Shown here: positions 34,566-44,657 of the stretch, in pieces
Layout of the letters: the number at the start of each line of letters is the position of its first letter
Numbering within the stretch: the first letter of the stretch is position 1
Assembly: GCA_023657425.1 (NCBI GenBank)
Contig: JAGTJW010000002.1
Coordinates: forward strand, 920,431-984,430
DNA from: Ideonella sp. WA131b
GTDB taxonomy: Bacteria > Pseudomonadota > Gammaproteobacteria > Burkholderiales > Burkholderiaceae_C
Reading direction: 5' to 3'
DNA: 64,000 nt
Notes under the pieces: model-generated
What the model saw: the letters and a program-made list of their open reading frames with translations, nothing else
Told to the model about the DNA's origin: nothing
Database searches by the model: none
Position numbers and translations under genes: made by a program

Positions 34566-37208
34566 ATGGCACAGACCATCACCACCGCCGAGCTGCTCAA
34601 GGGCGACCTCTCGGCCCATACCCCGCTCATGGCGCAGTACCTGCGCATCAAGGCCGAACACCCTGACACGCTGGTGTTCTTCCGGATGGGCGATTTCTAC
34701 GAGCTCTTCTACGACGACGCGCACAAGGCGCACCGGCTGCTCGACATCACCCTCACCTCTCGCGGCGCCAGCGCCGGCCATCCGGTGGTGATGGCCGGGG
34801 TGCCGGTGCACGCGGTGGAGGCCTACCTCGGCCGGCTCATCAAGCTCGGCGAGGCGGTGGCGGTGGCCGAGCAGGTGGGCGATGTCGCCACGGCCGGATC
34901 CCAAAAGGGGCCGGTCGAGCGCAAGGTCACCCGCGTCGTCACGCCCGGCACCGTCACCGACAGCGAGTTGATGGCCGAGCGTGCCGACACCTTGCTGCTG
35001 GCGCTGCACCGCGAACGGGGCCGTGAACGGGGCGCATGGGGTCTGGCTTGGCTGACCCTGTCCGGCGGCCAACTGGGCCTCACGGAGTGCAGTGAGCGCG
35101 AATTGCCCGGCTGGCTGGCCCGCCTGGCACCGGCCGAGCTCCTGCACGACGGCAGCCCGCTGCCCGATGCCGCCGCGGCACTGCGCGCGGCGAAATCCGC
35201 CCGCCCGGCCTGGCAGTTCGATGCCGCTCTGGGCCAGCGCAAGCTGTGCGGGCAGCTCAAGGTGGCCTCGCTGCAGAGCTTCGGCGCGCAGGAGCTGACG
35301 GCCGCGCAGGCTGCCGCCGCCGCGCTGCTGACCTACGCCGAACACACCCAGGGCCAAGCCCTGGCCCACGTGCAGACGCTGGCCGTGCCGCGCGGGCAGG
35401 AGCTCATGGAGCTTCCGCCGCAGACCCTGCGCAACCTGGAGCTGGTGCAGACGCTGCGCGGCGAAGACCAGCCTACGTTGCTGAGCCTGCTCGACACCTG
35501 CCGCACCGGCATGGGCAGCAGGCGGCTGCGCCACTGGCTCACGCACCCGGCGCGCGAACGCACAGCGGCGCGCGAGCGCCACGAGGCCATCGCGGCGCTG
35601 CACGCGGGCCAAGCCACCGAGCCGCTGCGCGGGGCGCTGCGCGGCGTGGCCGATGTCGAGCGCATCACCGCGCGCATCGCCTTGCGCCAGGTGCGCCCGC
35701 GCGAGCTGGCCGGCCTGCGCCAGACCCTGGCGCTGCTGCCCGAAATCGCCGCGCGCACACCGGCTTCGGGCAAGCAGGCCGGCACGCTGCTCGCCCGGCT
35801 GCATGCCGCGCTGGCCGCCGAGCCCGTGCTGGACGCGCCACTGGCCGCCATCGCCCCGGAACCCGCGGCGCTGCTGCGCGACGGCGGCGTCATCGCGGCG
35901 GGCTTCGACGCCGAGCTCGACGAGCTGCGCACCATCGCCCAGCACGGCGACGCCTTCCTGCTGGCGCTGGAAGCGCGGGAGCGCGCGCGCACCGGCATCC
36001 CCAACCTGCGCGTGCAGTTCAACAAGGTGCACGGCTACCACATCGAGGTGACCGGCTCTTACCTCGACAAGGTGCCGGTGGAGTACCGCCGCCGCCAGAC
36101 GCTGAAGGGCGCCGAGCGCTACATCACGCCCGAGCTCAAGGCCTTCGAGGACAAGGCGCTGTCGGCACAGGAGCGTTCGCTGTCGCGCGAGAAGTGGCTG
36201 TACGAGCAGCTGCTGGACGCCCTGCAGCCGTTTCTCGCCACGCTGCAGGGCCTGGCCCTGGCGCTGGCGACGCTGGATGCGCTGGCCGCGCTGGCCGAAC
36301 GCGCCGCCACGCTCGGGTGGTGCCGGCCGGTTTTCGTGCCTTACCCCTGCATCGACATCGAGGCCGGCCGCCACCCGGTGGTGGAGGCACGGCTCGCCGA
36401 AGCCGGCCTGAACGGAAAGGCCAGCCCCTTCATCGCCAACCACTGCCGGCTCGACGCGAAGACCCGCATGCTCGTCATCACCGGCCCCAACATGGGCGGC
36501 AAGAGCACCTACATGCGCCAGGTCGCGCTGACCGTGCTGCTGGCGAGCATGGGATCCTTCGTGCCGGCCACGGCCTGCCGGCTCGGGCCCATCGACGCCA
36601 TCCACACGCGCATCGGCGCCAGCGACGACCTGGCCAACGCACAGAGCACCTTCATGGTCGAGATGACCGAGGGCGCCGCCATCCTGCACGGCGCCACGGA
36701 AGAGAGCCTGGTGCTGATGGACGAGATCGGGCGCGGCACCAGCACCTTCGACGGTCTGGCGCTGGCCGGTGCCATCGCGCAGCATCTGCACGACCGCAAC
36801 CGCTCGTTCACCTTGTTCGCCACCCACTACTTCGAACTCACGGAGTTCCCCGCCCGGCACGAGCGCGCCATCAACCTGCACGTGGGCGCAGTGGAAAGCG
36901 GCCACGACATCGTCTTCCTCCACCAGCTGGAGCCCGGCCCCGCCAGCCGCAGCTACGGCGTGCAGGTGGCGCGGCTGGCGGGCATGCCGGCCGCGGTGGT
37001 GCGCCAGGCGCGCGCCACGCTCGAGGCGTTGGAGGCCAAGGCCGAGCAGGGCCGCGAGCAGGTGGACCTGTTCGCGCCCGCGCCGGCCGCGCCGGCCGCC
37101 GAGCCGAGCGCGGTCGAGGCCGAGCTGGCGCGCATCGATCCCGACGCGCTCACCCCGCGCGAGGCGCTGGAAGCGCTGTACCGGCTGCGCGGCCTGATGC
37201 CGCGTTGA
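34566..37208 (+). CDS. mutS: DNA mismatch repair protein MutS
   Basis: An 880-residue MutS that recognises mismatches and small loops and recruits MutL. The mismatch-binding Phe-x-Glu is in [11 protein letters not shown] (about residue 40), the ATPase Walker A is GPNMGGKST (640-648), Walker B is [15 protein letters not shown], and the helix-turn-helix end follows. Start chosen at the ATG beginning [13 protein letters not shown], slightly longer N-terminally than E. coli. The IS element ends 138 bases upstream and may have displaced the native promoter. The C-terminal linker is Pro/Ala-rich. Confidence 0.96.
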   Translation: MAQTITTAELLKGDLSAHTPLMAQYLRIKAEHPDTLVFFRMGDFYELFYDDAHKAHRLLDITLTSRGASAGHPVVMAGVPVHAVEAYLGRLIKLGEAVAVAEQVGDVATAGSQKGPVERKVTRVVTPGTVTDSELMAERADTLLLALHRERGRERGAWGLAWLTLSGGQLGLTECSERELPGWLARLAPAELLHDGSPLPDAAAALRAAKSARPAWQFDAALGQRKLCGQLKVASLQSFGAQELTAAQAAAAALLTYAEHTQGQALAHVQTLAVPRGQELMELPPQTLRNLELVQTLRGEDQPTLLSLLDTCRTGMGSRRLRHWLTHPARERTAARERHEAIAALHAGQATEPLRGALRGVADVERITARIALRQVRPRELAGLRQTLALLPEIAARTPASGKQAGTLLARLHAALAAEPVLDAPLAAIAPEPAALLRDGGVIAAGFDAELDELRTIAQHGDAFLLALEARERARTGIPNLRVQFNKVHGYHIEVTGSYLDKVPVEYRRRQTLKGAERYITPELKAFEDKALSAQERSLSREKWLYEQLLDALQPFLATLQGLALALATLDALAALAERAATLGWCRPVFVPYPCIDIEAGRHPVVEARLAEAGLNGKASPFIANHCRLDAKTRMLVITGPNMGGKSTYMRQVALTVLLASMGSFVPATACRLGPIDAIHTRIGASDDLANAQSTFMVEMTEGAAILHGATEESLVLMDEIGRGTSTFDGLALAGAIAQHLHDRNRSFTLFATHYFELTEFPARHERAINLHVGAVESGHDIVFLHQLEPGPASRSYGVQVARLAGMPAAVVRQARATLEALEAKAEQGREQVDLFAPAPAAPAAEPSAVEAELARIDPDALTPREALEALYRLRGLMPR

Positions 37209-37266
37209 AGCCCCCGCGCCGCGCGCTCAGAACCTGCGAGGTTTTCGGGCGTGCCCGGGCAGCGCG

Positions 37267-37297
37267 CCAGAACGTGGCCGATCCCGGCGCGTTCTGG
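37267..37297. repeat. Inverted repeat between convergent mutS and ccmI
   Basis: CCAGAACG (37267-37274) and CGTTCTGG (37290-37297) are perfect 8-base arms with a 15-base loop in the 124-base gap between convergent genes. A bidirectional terminator is possible, but no T-run is seen. Confidence 0.35.
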
Positions 37298-37332
37298 GGT
37301 GATGAGCGGGCATGCGCGAAAGACTCAGGCTC

Positions 37333-38661
37333 TCAGGGCAGCACGCGGTCGATCACCAGGCGCACGCCCTCGGCGCCGACGCGCACACCCTCGAGCCGGC
37401 CTTCCAGATCGCCCGGCTGGGCGATCGGGTTGCCCGAGGCCGAGATGCGGGCCACGAGCACCACCTCGCGCTGGGACGACAGCAGGTGGCCCGCCATCAT
37501 GGCCATGCTGTCGTCGAGCCTGAACGCCAGCGGCAGGGGCCCCAGCGGCACACGCGCCGCCGCCAGCGGCGGGCCTCCGGCGGCGGAGCGGGCCAGCACG
37601 AAGAGCGTGGCCTGGGCGCTGATGCGCGGCTTGAGGGCCTCGGCCACGTCGACCTGGCCGGAGACGCTGGCCGCGGGCCGGGCCGGCTGCACGCCGGCGG
37701 CGGCGGCCGTGGTGGCACCTGCAGCCGCAGGCGCGGTTGCACCCGGGGTCGCGCCCGCCGCGCCGCCACCGGCCAGCGCCAGCGCGCGGCGCTGGGCGTC
37801 GTCGCGCATGGCCTTCAACTCGCGCGCATAGTCCGAATCGGGCGGCGCCTGGCGGCCCAGGCGGTCGATGTAGGCGATGGCCTGGGTGTAGTTCTGCGTC
37901 TGGTAGGCGTGGATGACGGCGAGCTGGAGGCCCTTGGCGTGGCCCGGGTCCAGCTGCAGGGCCTGGTTGACCAGCTCGATGGGTCGGCCCGTGAGCACCT
38001 GGTTGGCCGACATCGCCAGCGACTCGGCGTAGCCCACCAGCACCGACGGCTTCTCGGGCAGCAGCTCGTGGGCCTTGGTGTAGGCCTGCACCGCCTCGGG
38101 CCAGCGCGCCGCCAGCACGTTGGCCATGGCCAGGGCTTCCCAGGCCGTGCCGTCGCTGGGGTGGCTGCGGGTTCGCGCCTCGATCGTCTGGATCATCCCG
38201 GCGATCTCTTCCGGGCTCGGCTCGGCCTGGGCCTGCGCGGCATCGGGCGCGTTGGCGATGGCGGTCAGCACGGCGGGGTTGCCGAGCCAGAAGTACAGGC
38301 TGAAGGCCGCCACCGGCAGCAGCGCCGCCAGCGCGATGCCCAGCTTGCGGCTGGGCGCCTGCGCCCTCGGCGTCGTGGGGGGCGGGCTGTCCTCGGGCAG
38401 CAGCGCGTCCTCGGCCGCGCGGATCTCGAGCTCGAGCTTGTTGGCCGCGTACTGCTCGGGCGACAGTCCCGCCGAGGACAGCTCGGCCTTGAGGTCCGTC
38501 ATCTGGTCGCGGTAGAGCGCGATGTTCACGTCGCGGCGGGCCACAGCCTGGGGCTCGGCGCTGCGCTGGCGCATCAGGAAGGGCAACACAAAGGCCAGGG
38601 CCAGTGCCAGGCCCAGCACGGCCACGGCCAGGAAGAGGGCCACGGCCCAGAACTCGTTCAT
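37333..38661 (-). CDS. ccmI: Cytochrome c maturation protein CcmI
   Basis: A 442-residue inner-membrane protein with two transmembrane segments near residues 5-28 and 105-122 and a periplasmic TPR domain (about 150-290), followed by a C-terminal domain after an Ala/Pro-rich linker. CcmI chaperones apocytochrome c to the CcmFH haem lyase. Last gene of the ccm operon, overlapping ccmH by four bases. The periplasmic C-terminal part resembles the long CcmI (CycH) of alpha- and betaproteobacteria. Confidence 0.9.
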   Translation of the reverse strand: MNEFWAVALFLAVAVLGLALALAFVLPFLMRQRSAEPQAVARRDVNIALYRDQMTDLKAELSSAGLSPEQYAANKLELEIRAAEDALLPEDSPPPTTPRAQAPSRKLGIALAALLPVAAFSLYFWLGNPAVLTAIANAPDAAQAQAEPSPEEIAGMIQTIEARTRSHPSDGTAWEALAMANVLAARWPEAVQAYTKAHELLPEKPSVLVGYAESLAMSANQVLTGRPIELVNQALQLDPGHAKGLQLAVIHAYQTQNYTQAIAYIDRLGRQAPPDSDYARELKAMRDDAQRRALALAGGGAAGATPGATAPAAAGATTAAAAGVQPARPAASVSGQVDVAEALKPRISAQATLFVLARSAAGGPPLAAARVPLGPLPLAFRLDDSMAMMAGHLLSSQREVVLVARISASGNPIAQPGDLEGRLEGVRVGAEGVRLVIDRVLP

Positions 38662-39164
38662 GGCTTGTCGTCCAGCAGGCGGGCCGCGGCGGCCAGCTGC
38701 GCAGGGTTCACGGGGGCGGCCTTCAGCGTGCGGCGCGCACGCAGGGCCACGAACCACACCAGCCCGCCCAGCGCGAGGAACACGAAGGGTCCGGCCCACA
38801 GCAGGTAGGTCAGCGGCTTGAAGGGCGGGCGGAAGAGCACGAAGTCGCCGTAGCGGGCGGTCAGGAAGTCGATCACTTCCTGGTCGGTCTTGCCGGCCTT
38901 CATCAGGTCGCGGATCTCCTGGCGCATGGCACCGGCCAGCTCGGCGGGAGAGTCCACCAGCGCCTCGTTCTGGCAGACCACGCAGCGCAGCTCGCGCGAG
39001 AGCGCGGTCAGGCGCGCCTCGATGGCCACGTCGGCGTACAGAGGCTGCGCCATCGGGGGTGATGCTGGCGCGGCGGCCACGGCGGCGGGGCCGGCCGCCT
39101 GGGCCAAGGGCGCCGTGCCCAGCAGCACGGCGAGCCCGAGCCGCACGAGGGCGATCCGCATCAT
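38658..39164 (-). CDS. ccmH: Cytochrome c maturation protein CcmH
   Basis: A 168-residue protein with a cleavable signal peptide, the redox motif LRCVVCQN (Cys61, Cys64) in the periplasm and a membrane anchor near residues 120-142. CcmH reduces the apocytochrome CXXCH cysteines and forms the haem lyase with CcmF. The start is a double ATG; the first overlaps the ccmG stop in an ATGA. Confidence 0.94.
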   Translation of the reverse strand: MMRIALVRLGLAVLLGTAPLAQAAGPAAVAAAPASPPMAQPLYADVAIEARLTALSRELRCVVCQNEALVDSPAELAGAMRQEIRDLMKAGKTDQEVIDFLTARYGDFVLFRPPFKPLTYLLWAGPFVFLALGGLVWFVALRARRTLKAAPVNPAQLAAAARLLDDKP

Positions 39165-39685
39165 GCGCCGAGCGCCTTGAGCTTGGGCACGAACTTGCGC
39201 TGCCACACCGCGGGATCGATCGGGCCCACGTGCTTGAGCCGCACGATGCCGTCGCGGTCGATGAGGTAGGTCTCGGGCGTGCCCGTGACGCCCCAGTCGA
39301 TGCCGGCGCGGCCCGACGGGTCGTCGGGCACCGCCACGTAGGGGTTGCCCGTGCGCGCGAGCAAGCGCGCCGCGTCGCGGTTGCGGTCCTTCCAGTTGAG
39401 TCCGACCATGGGCGGCCCACTGCGGCTCTGCGCCAGCGCCATCAGGAACTTGTGCTCCTGCACACACGACACGCACCACGGCGCCCACACGTTGAGCAGC
39501 CAGACCTGGCCTTTCAAGTCGGCCGGGCTGAAGGCCCGCTGGGCGTCGCCCACCACGGGCAGGCTGAAGGCGGGCGCAGGCTGGCCGATCAGCGGCGAGG
39601 GCACCTCGCGCGGGTTGAGGAACAGGCCCTTGGAGAAGAAGCCGATGAGGACGAGGAAGATGCCCAGCGGCAGCCAGCGTTTCAT
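39161..39685 (-). CDS. ccmG: Thiol:disulfide interchange protein CcmG/DsbE
   Basis: A 174-residue membrane-tethered thioredoxin-fold protein, anchor at about residues 4-22 and active site WCVSC (Cys71, Cys74) in the periplasm. It reduces apocytochrome c and CcmH using electrons from CcdA/DsbD. Same operon as ccmF, which ends three bases upstream of it. Confidence 0.94.
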   Translation of the reverse strand: MKRWLPLGIFLVLIGFFSKGLFLNPREVPSPLIGQPAPAFSLPVVGDAQRAFSPADLKGQVWLLNVWAPWCVSCVQEHKFLMALAQSRSGPPMVGLNWKDRNRDAARLLARTGNPYVAVPDDPSGRAGIDWGVTGTPETYLIDRDGIVRLKHVGPIDPAVWQRKFVPKLKALGA

Positions 39686-39688
39686 GGC

Positions 39689-41653
39689 TCAGGCTCCTTG
39701 CGCGGCAGCAGCACGGGCGGGCACGCGCTCGCGGGTGCCCACCCGGTAGCGGCGGTCGAACGCGGCCAGGAAACCGCCCACCACCATGAGCAGCGCGCCC
39801 AGCCACAACCAGTTGACAAAGGGCTTGTGGTACAGGCGCACCGCCCAGGTCGTGAGCTCGGGGTTGAGCGGCTCGCCCAGCGACACGTACAGATCGCTGA
39901 AGGCACTGGGCCGCACGGCGGCCTCGGTCATCACCGATCCCGACGCGTTGTAGATGCGTTTCTCGGGGCGCAGCGTGAACTGCTTGTCGCCGTCCTCCTT
40001 GACGACCACGCTGCCGCGCGTGGCGCGGAAGTTGGGCCCCTCGACCTGCTCCACGCCCATGAACGTGAGCGTGTAGCCGGCCATCTGGGCCTGGTCGCCG
40101 ACGTTCATGCGCACGTCGAGCTCCTGCTCGTAGTTCACCACCATGGTGATGCCGGCCACGCCCACGGCCAGACCCAGGTGGGCCAGGTGCATGCCCCAGA
40201 AAGCCCGCGGCAGGCTGGCCAGCTGGCGCAGCGACTTCACACGCTCGCGGAACGCGATCAGCACCGTGAGCGCGATCCAGATCGACAACGCCAGGCCCAG
40301 CGCAGCCCAGGGCTGGTAGCCGTCGAGCGTGAGCGGCAGCAGCAGGCCGGTGGCAAGCGCGACACCCAGCGCCCACTTCAGGCGCACGGCGATGTCGGGC
40401 AGGCTGTCGCCCTTCCAGCGCAAAAGCGGGCCCACGCCCATGAGGAACAGCGCCGGGGTGATGAGCGGCACGAACACGGCGTTGAAGTACGGCGGGCCCA
40501 CCGACAGCTTGCCCAGGCCAAGCGCGTCGATGAACAGCGGGTACAAGGTGCCCAGCAGCACCGCCGCCACCGAGGCCATGAGCACCACGTTGTTGGCCAG
40601 CAGCAGCGACTCGCGCGAGAACCAGGTGAAGGCGCCGCCGGCAATCATGCGCGGCGAGCGCCAGGCGAACAGGGCCAGCGAGCCGCCCACCACCACCACC
40701 ATGAAGCCCAGGATGTAGGCGCCACGCCCGGGATCGACCGCGAAGGCGTGCACCGACGACAGCACACCCGAGCGCACGAGGAAGGTGCCCAGCAGCGACA
40801 ACGAGAAGGTCAGCAGCGCCAGCAGCACCGTCCAGGCCTTGAAGGCCCCGCGCTTCTCGGCCACCGCCAGCGAGTGCATCAGCGCCGTGCCGGCCAGCCA
40901 GGGCATGAAGGAGGCGTTCTCAACCGGGTCCCAGAACCACCAGCCGCCCCAGCCGAGTTCGCGGTAGGCCCACCAGCTGCCCAGCGCCACGCCGAAGGTC
41001 AGGAAGGCCCAGGCCACCGTCGTCCAGGGCCGCGACCAGCGGGCCCAGGCGGCGTCGAGCCGGCCCGACAGCAGCGCCGCCACCGCAAAGGCAAACGCCA
41101 CCGCGAAGCCGACGTAACCCATGTAGAGCATGGGCGGGTGGATGATCATGCCCCAGTCCTGCAGCAGCGGGTTCAGATCGCTGCCCTCGGCGGGGCCCGG
41201 AAACTGGCGCAGGAAGGGGCTCGAGGTGAGCAGCAGCAGCGACAGGAAGCCGACCGAGATCAGCCCCAGGACCCCCAGCACACGCGCCACCATCTCCAGG
41301 GGCAGCGCCCGCGAGAACGCGGCCACCGCCACCGTCCAGCCGGCCAGGATGAGCGACCAGAACAGCAGCGAGCCCTCGTGCGAGCCCCAGGTGGCGGTGA
41401 TCCGGTAGAAGGCCGGCAGCTCGGAGTAAGAGTTGCTCGCAACATTGATGACGGTGAAGTCGTTGCTCAGGAACGCATGAACCAGGCACCCGTAGGCGAT
41501 CAGCGTGAAGCTGAACTGGCCCCAGGCCGCCGGCCGGGCCACCGCCATCCAGGCGAGCCTGCCGCGCTGCGCGCCGGCCAGCGGCAGCACGGCCTGGACG
41601 AGCGCCAGCAGCAGCGAGAGGATCAGCGCGAAAGTACCAATCTCCGGGATCAT
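39689..41653 (-). CDS. ccmF: Haem lyase subunit CcmF
   Basis: A 654-residue polytopic membrane protein with about 15 hydrophobic segments. The WWD haem-handling loop GGWWFWDPVENASFMPW lies near residues 233-250. CcmF takes haem from holo-CcmE and ligates it to apocytochrome c with CcmH. The ATG at 41653 starts MIPEIGTFAL, as in homologues. The gap to ccmE is 44 bases, the longest within the operon. Confidence 0.95.
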   Translation of the reverse strand: MIPEIGTFALILSLLLALVQAVLPLAGAQRGRLAWMAVARPAAWGQFSFTLIAYGCLVHAFLSNDFTVINVASNSYSELPAFYRITATWGSHEGSLLFWSLILAGWTVAVAAFSRALPLEMVARVLGVLGLISVGFLSLLLLTSSPFLRQFPGPAEGSDLNPLLQDWGMIIHPPMLYMGYVGFAVAFAFAVAALLSGRLDAAWARWSRPWTTVAWAFLTFGVALGSWWAYRELGWGGWWFWDPVENASFMPWLAGTALMHSLAVAEKRGAFKAWTVLLALLTFSLSLLGTFLVRSGVLSSVHAFAVDPGRGAYILGFMVVVVGGSLALFAWRSPRMIAGGAFTWFSRESLLLANNVVLMASVAAVLLGTLYPLFIDALGLGKLSVGPPYFNAVFVPLITPALFLMGVGPLLRWKGDSLPDIAVRLKWALGVALATGLLLPLTLDGYQPWAALGLALSIWIALTVLIAFRERVKSLRQLASLPRAFWGMHLAHLGLAVGVAGITMVVNYEQELDVRMNVGDQAQMAGYTLTFMGVEQVEGPNFRATRGSVVVKEDGDKQFTLRPEKRIYNASGSVMTEAAVRPSAFSDLYVSLGEPLNPELTTWAVRLYHKPFVNWLWLGALLMVVGGFLAAFDRRYRVGTRERVPARAAAAQGA

Positions 41654-41697
41654 GGATGGGCTTCCTGTTTGGCCGGGCTGTCGGGCCGGGCGCGCGG

Positions 41698-42147
41698 TCA
41701 GTAGGACTTGAGCGTCTTGCCGGCCTCTTTGGCCTTTTCCAGCGCGTGGGCGGCTTCGGGCGGCATGTAGTTCTCGTCGTGCTTGGCCAGCACACGCTCG
41801 GCCTTGAACAGGCCGTCGCTGCCGAGCTTGCCGTCGGCCACCACGCCTTTGCCCTCCGCGAACAGGTCCGGCAGGATGCCGGTGTAGACGGCCGGGATGA
41901 CGCGCGCCGTGTCGGTGACCACGAAACGCGTGGTCAGCCCGTCGGGCTCGCGCTGCACGCTGCCCGCCTGCACCAGGCCGCCGATGCGGAACACCCGGTC
42001 CACCGGCGCCTTGCCCTGGTGCACGTCAGAGGGCGAGAAGAAGAACACGAGGTTGGACTGGAAGGCGTTGAGCACCAGCGCGGTGGCACCGGCCAGGGCC
42101 GCCAGCGCCAGCGCGATGAGTGCCAGACGCGCGTGACGGGGCTTCAT
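41698..42147 (-). CDS. ccmE: Haem chaperone CcmE
   Basis: A 149-residue periplasmic OB-fold protein with an N-terminal anchor (about 8-28). The covalent haem site is HDENY (His123, Tyr127), fully conserved. It carries haem from CcmC to CcmF. Start overlaps the ccmD stop by four bases. Confidence 0.95.
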   Translation of the reverse strand: MKPRHARLALIALALAALAGATALVLNAFQSNLVFFFSPSDVHQGKAPVDRVFRIGGLVQAGSVQREPDGLTTRFVVTDTARVIPAVYTGILPDLFAEGKGVVADGKLGSDGLFKAERVLAKHDENYMPPEAAHALEKAKEAGKTLKSY

Positions 42148-42335
42148 GGCTCCACGCCCTCGGGTGCAGCGTCCCAGCGCTGCAGGCGCTCCAGGCGGCG
42201 CCTTGATGAGCGGGCCGCGCGCCGCAGCACCACCAGCTCGGCTGCCACGCACACCGCCGTCACGCCGAACGCGCTCCACACGAAGAACCCGCGCCCGCCC
42301 ATGTTCCAGAACTCAGACCAGCTTGCCCACTCCAC
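42144..42335 (-). CDS. ccmD: Haem exporter protein CcmD
   Basis: A 63-residue single-span membrane protein (hydrophobic segment about 17-38) with a positively charged tail [14 protein letters not shown], the CcmD layout. It helps release holo-CcmE from the CcmABC complex. It starts at GTG (42335), one base after the ccmC stop. Confidence 0.88.
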   Translation of the reverse strand: MEWASWSEFWNMGGRGFFVWSAFGVTAVCVAAELVVLRRAARSSRRRLERLQRWDAAPEGVEP

Positions 42336-42336
42336 C

Positions 42337-43071
42337 TCAGGCCTCCTGTGCCAGGATCTTCTGCACCCATTCCGTCTTGCGCTCGCGCTCCAGGATGATC
42401 CGGCGCGCCCGTGCCAGGGTCACGGCGATCGAGTAGATCCAGGCGGCTGCCGTCATCGTCAGCACGCCGGCCATCATCACGGCCGCCATGCGCGGCGCGT
42501 GCGTCACGCCGATCGACGAGCCCTGGTGCAGCGTGTTCCACCACACCACCGAGAACAGGATGATCGGCACGTTGACGACGCCGAACAGCGTGAGCAGCGC
42601 GCCCGCGCGGTCGCTGCGCCGGGTGTCCTCGATCGCCGACCACAGCGCCAGCGTGCCCAGGTACAGGAACAGCAGGATCAGCGTGGAGGTCAGGCGGGCG
42701 TCCCACACCCACCAGGTGCCCCACATCGGCTTGCCCCAGACGGCGCCCGTCCACAGGGCGACAAAGGTCAGCAGGGCGCCGGTGGGCGCCAGGGCCCGCA
42801 TCATGATGAAGGCCAAGCGCGCGTTGAACGCCAGGCCGATGGCGCCCCAGAAAGCCATCACGACGTAGATCAGCATGCCCATCCAGGCCGCGGGCACGTG
42901 GATGAAGATGATGCGGTAGGCCTCGCCCTGCTGGAAGTCGGTGGGCGCGACGAAGAAGCCGATGTACAGGCCGCACACCGCCAGGATGCCGGCCGTCCAC
43001 GCCAGCCAGGGCACGACGTGGCCCGCCAGGCGGTAGAAGGTCGTGGGCGAGGCGTAGTGATACAGGTTCAT
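42337..43071 (-). CDS. ccmC: Haem-handling protein CcmC
   Basis: A 244-residue membrane protein with six helices. The WWD loop MWGTWWVWDARLTS lies near residues 115-130, flanked by the two conserved His (FIHVPAAWM and the NTLHQGSS segment). It loads haem onto CcmE with CcmABD. Start overlaps the ccmB stop by four bases. Confidence 0.95.
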   Translation of the reverse strand: MNLYHYASPTTFYRLAGHVVPWLAWTAGILAVCGLYIGFFVAPTDFQQGEAYRIIFIHVPAAWMGMLIYVVMAFWGAIGLAFNARLAFIMMRALAPTGALLTFVALWTGAVWGKPMWGTWWVWDARLTSTLILLFLYLGTLALWSAIEDTRRSDRAGALLTLFGVVNVPIILFSVVWWNTLHQGSSIGVTHAPRMAAVMMAGVLTMTAAAWIYSIAVTLARARRIILERERKTEWVQKILAQEA

Positions 43072-43736
43072 CCGAGCGAGACTTTCAGCGACGCGGCCGC
43101 GATCCACGGTGCGACGGTGAATGACACCAGAAAGAAGGCACCCAGCAAGGACAAGTGCGCTTCAGCCCCGGTGCCGGAAAGGATGCCGCCCACCGCGCCG
43201 GCACCAAAGATGAGGGCCGGCGTGTACAGCGGCAGCACCAGCAGCGTGATCAGCACGCCGCCGCCGCGCAGGCCCAGGGTCAGTGCCGCGCCGGCCGCGC
43301 CGAGCAAGGACAGGATCGGCGTGCCGATCAACAGCGACAGCACCAGCACCCCGATGGCCTCGGCGGGCAAGTTGAACTGAAGACCCAGAACCGGCGTGAT
43401 CAGCAGCAGCGGCAGGCCGTACACCAGCCAGTGCGCCAGCACCTTGCCCAACACCAGCAGCACCAGGGGCGAAGGCGACAGCAGCATCTGCTCGAGACTG
43501 CCGTCGCGGTGGTCGTCCTCGAACAGCCGCGCCAGCGACAGCAGCGAAGCCAGCGTCGCCGCCACCCACAGCACGCCCGGTCCGATGCGCTGCAGCAGCT
43601 GCGGCTCGGGGCCCACACCCAGAGGGAACAGGCTGCTCACCAGGACGAAGAAGACCAGCGCCGTGAGCCAGTCGCCACGGCGACGGGCCGCGATGGTGAG
43701 ATCCCGGCGCACCACGCTGAGCAGGAAGTGGCCCAT
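43068..43736 (-). CDS. ccmB: Haem exporter permease CcmB
   Basis: A 222-residue six-helix ABC permease. LARLFEDDHRDGSLEQMLLSP in the cytoplasmic loop is the family block that contacts the ATPase. With CcmA it powers release of holo-CcmE from CcmC. ATG at 43736 is two bases after the ccmA stop. Confidence 0.94.
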   Translation of the reverse strand: MGHFLLSVVRRDLTIAARRRGDWLTALVFFVLVSSLFPLGVGPEPQLLQRIGPGVLWVAATLASLLSLARLFEDDHRDGSLEQMLLSPSPLVLLVLGKVLAHWLVYGLPLLLITPVLGLQFNLPAEAIGVLVLSLLIGTPILSLLGAAGAALTLGLRGGGVLITLLVLPLYTPALIFGAGAVGGILSGTGAEAHLSLLGAFFLVSFTVAPWIAAASLKVSLG

Positions 43737-43738
43737 GG

Positions 43739-44413
43739 TCAAGGGGTCTGCGCAGCGGCGCTGCGCATCGGCGCAGTGGGGCCAAGTTGCATGAGCTGCA
43801 CATCAACACCGGCCAGGTTCAGCGCTTGGTGCGTCGTGGCCACCACCAGACCACCGGCCTGAAGGTGATCGAGGATCAGTCCTTCCACCTGGGCCACCGC
43901 GTGCACGTCCAGGCCGGTGAGCGGCTCGTCGAGGATCCACAGCCGCGCACCGGCCAGCAGCAGCGCCGCCAGCGCCACGCGGCGCCGCTGTCCGAATGAC
44001 AGGGCGCGACAAGGCAGATCGAGGCAGCGTGAAAGACCCAGTCGCTTCAGGGTCTCCAGGGCGCGGTCGGCATCGAAGGCGCGGCCTTGCAGACCGTCGT
44101 TGAAGCGCAGGTTCTCCGCAGGTCCGAGTTCGTCCTTGATGCCGTTGGCGTGACCGAGATAGGCCATCTCGCGGTGGTAAAGGTCGCGACAGCGCCCGAT
44201 CGGCTCGCCACGCCAGAGCACCTGGCCCGCATCCGGCCGCCCCAGCCCGGCCAGCAGCCGCAGCAGGCTCGTCTTGCCCTGACCGTTTCCGCCCTGCACC
44301 AGCAGCACCTGCCCCGGAGCCAGCCCGAAGCGGACGTGCCGGAACAGCAGCCGCTCGCCGCGTTCGCAGGCCAGCTCATCCGCCGCAAGCCAGGGCGCCG
44401 TTCGGGAATCCAT
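43739..44413 (-). CDS. ccmA: Haem exporter ATP-binding protein CcmA
   Basis: A 224-residue ABC ATPase, first gene of the operon. Walker A is GGNGQGKTS (41-49), the signature is LSFGQRRRVALA and Walker B LWILDEPLTGLD. A TAGAAT at 44518-44523 on the minus strand is a candidate -10, with a poor -35. The nine-gene order A to I with mostly overlapping starts is a complete System I. Confidence 0.94.
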   Translation of the reverse strand: MDSRTAPWLAADELACERGERLLFRHVRFGLAPGQVLLVQGGNGQGKTSLLRLLAGLGRPDAGQVLWRGEPIGRCRDLYHREMAYLGHANGIKDELGPAENLRFNDGLQGRAFDADRALETLKRLGLSRCLDLPCRALSFGQRRRVALAALLLAGARLWILDEPLTGLDVHAVAQVEGLILDHLQAGGLVVATTHQALNLAGVDVQLMQLGPTAPMRSAAAQTP

Positions 44414-44657
44414 CTTCGGAGAAGGGCTTGTTCACTGCAGGGGAAAGCGGCCCACATCCCCGCTGCAGCCACGGGCGAAGAACGTGCAAACGCGTTCCCG
44501 GTAGGTGGAGCCTCAAAATTCTAGGCGGCGCGCGGATGGCCAGGGCGCTTCGGCAGTGCTGGCGGCAGGGTTTACAACCACTTTGAAAGTACGGTCAGCG
44601 AGCAGGCCACGCACCCGCCGCAGGTTTTCTTCTTCCCTCAACGCATCGGCACCACCC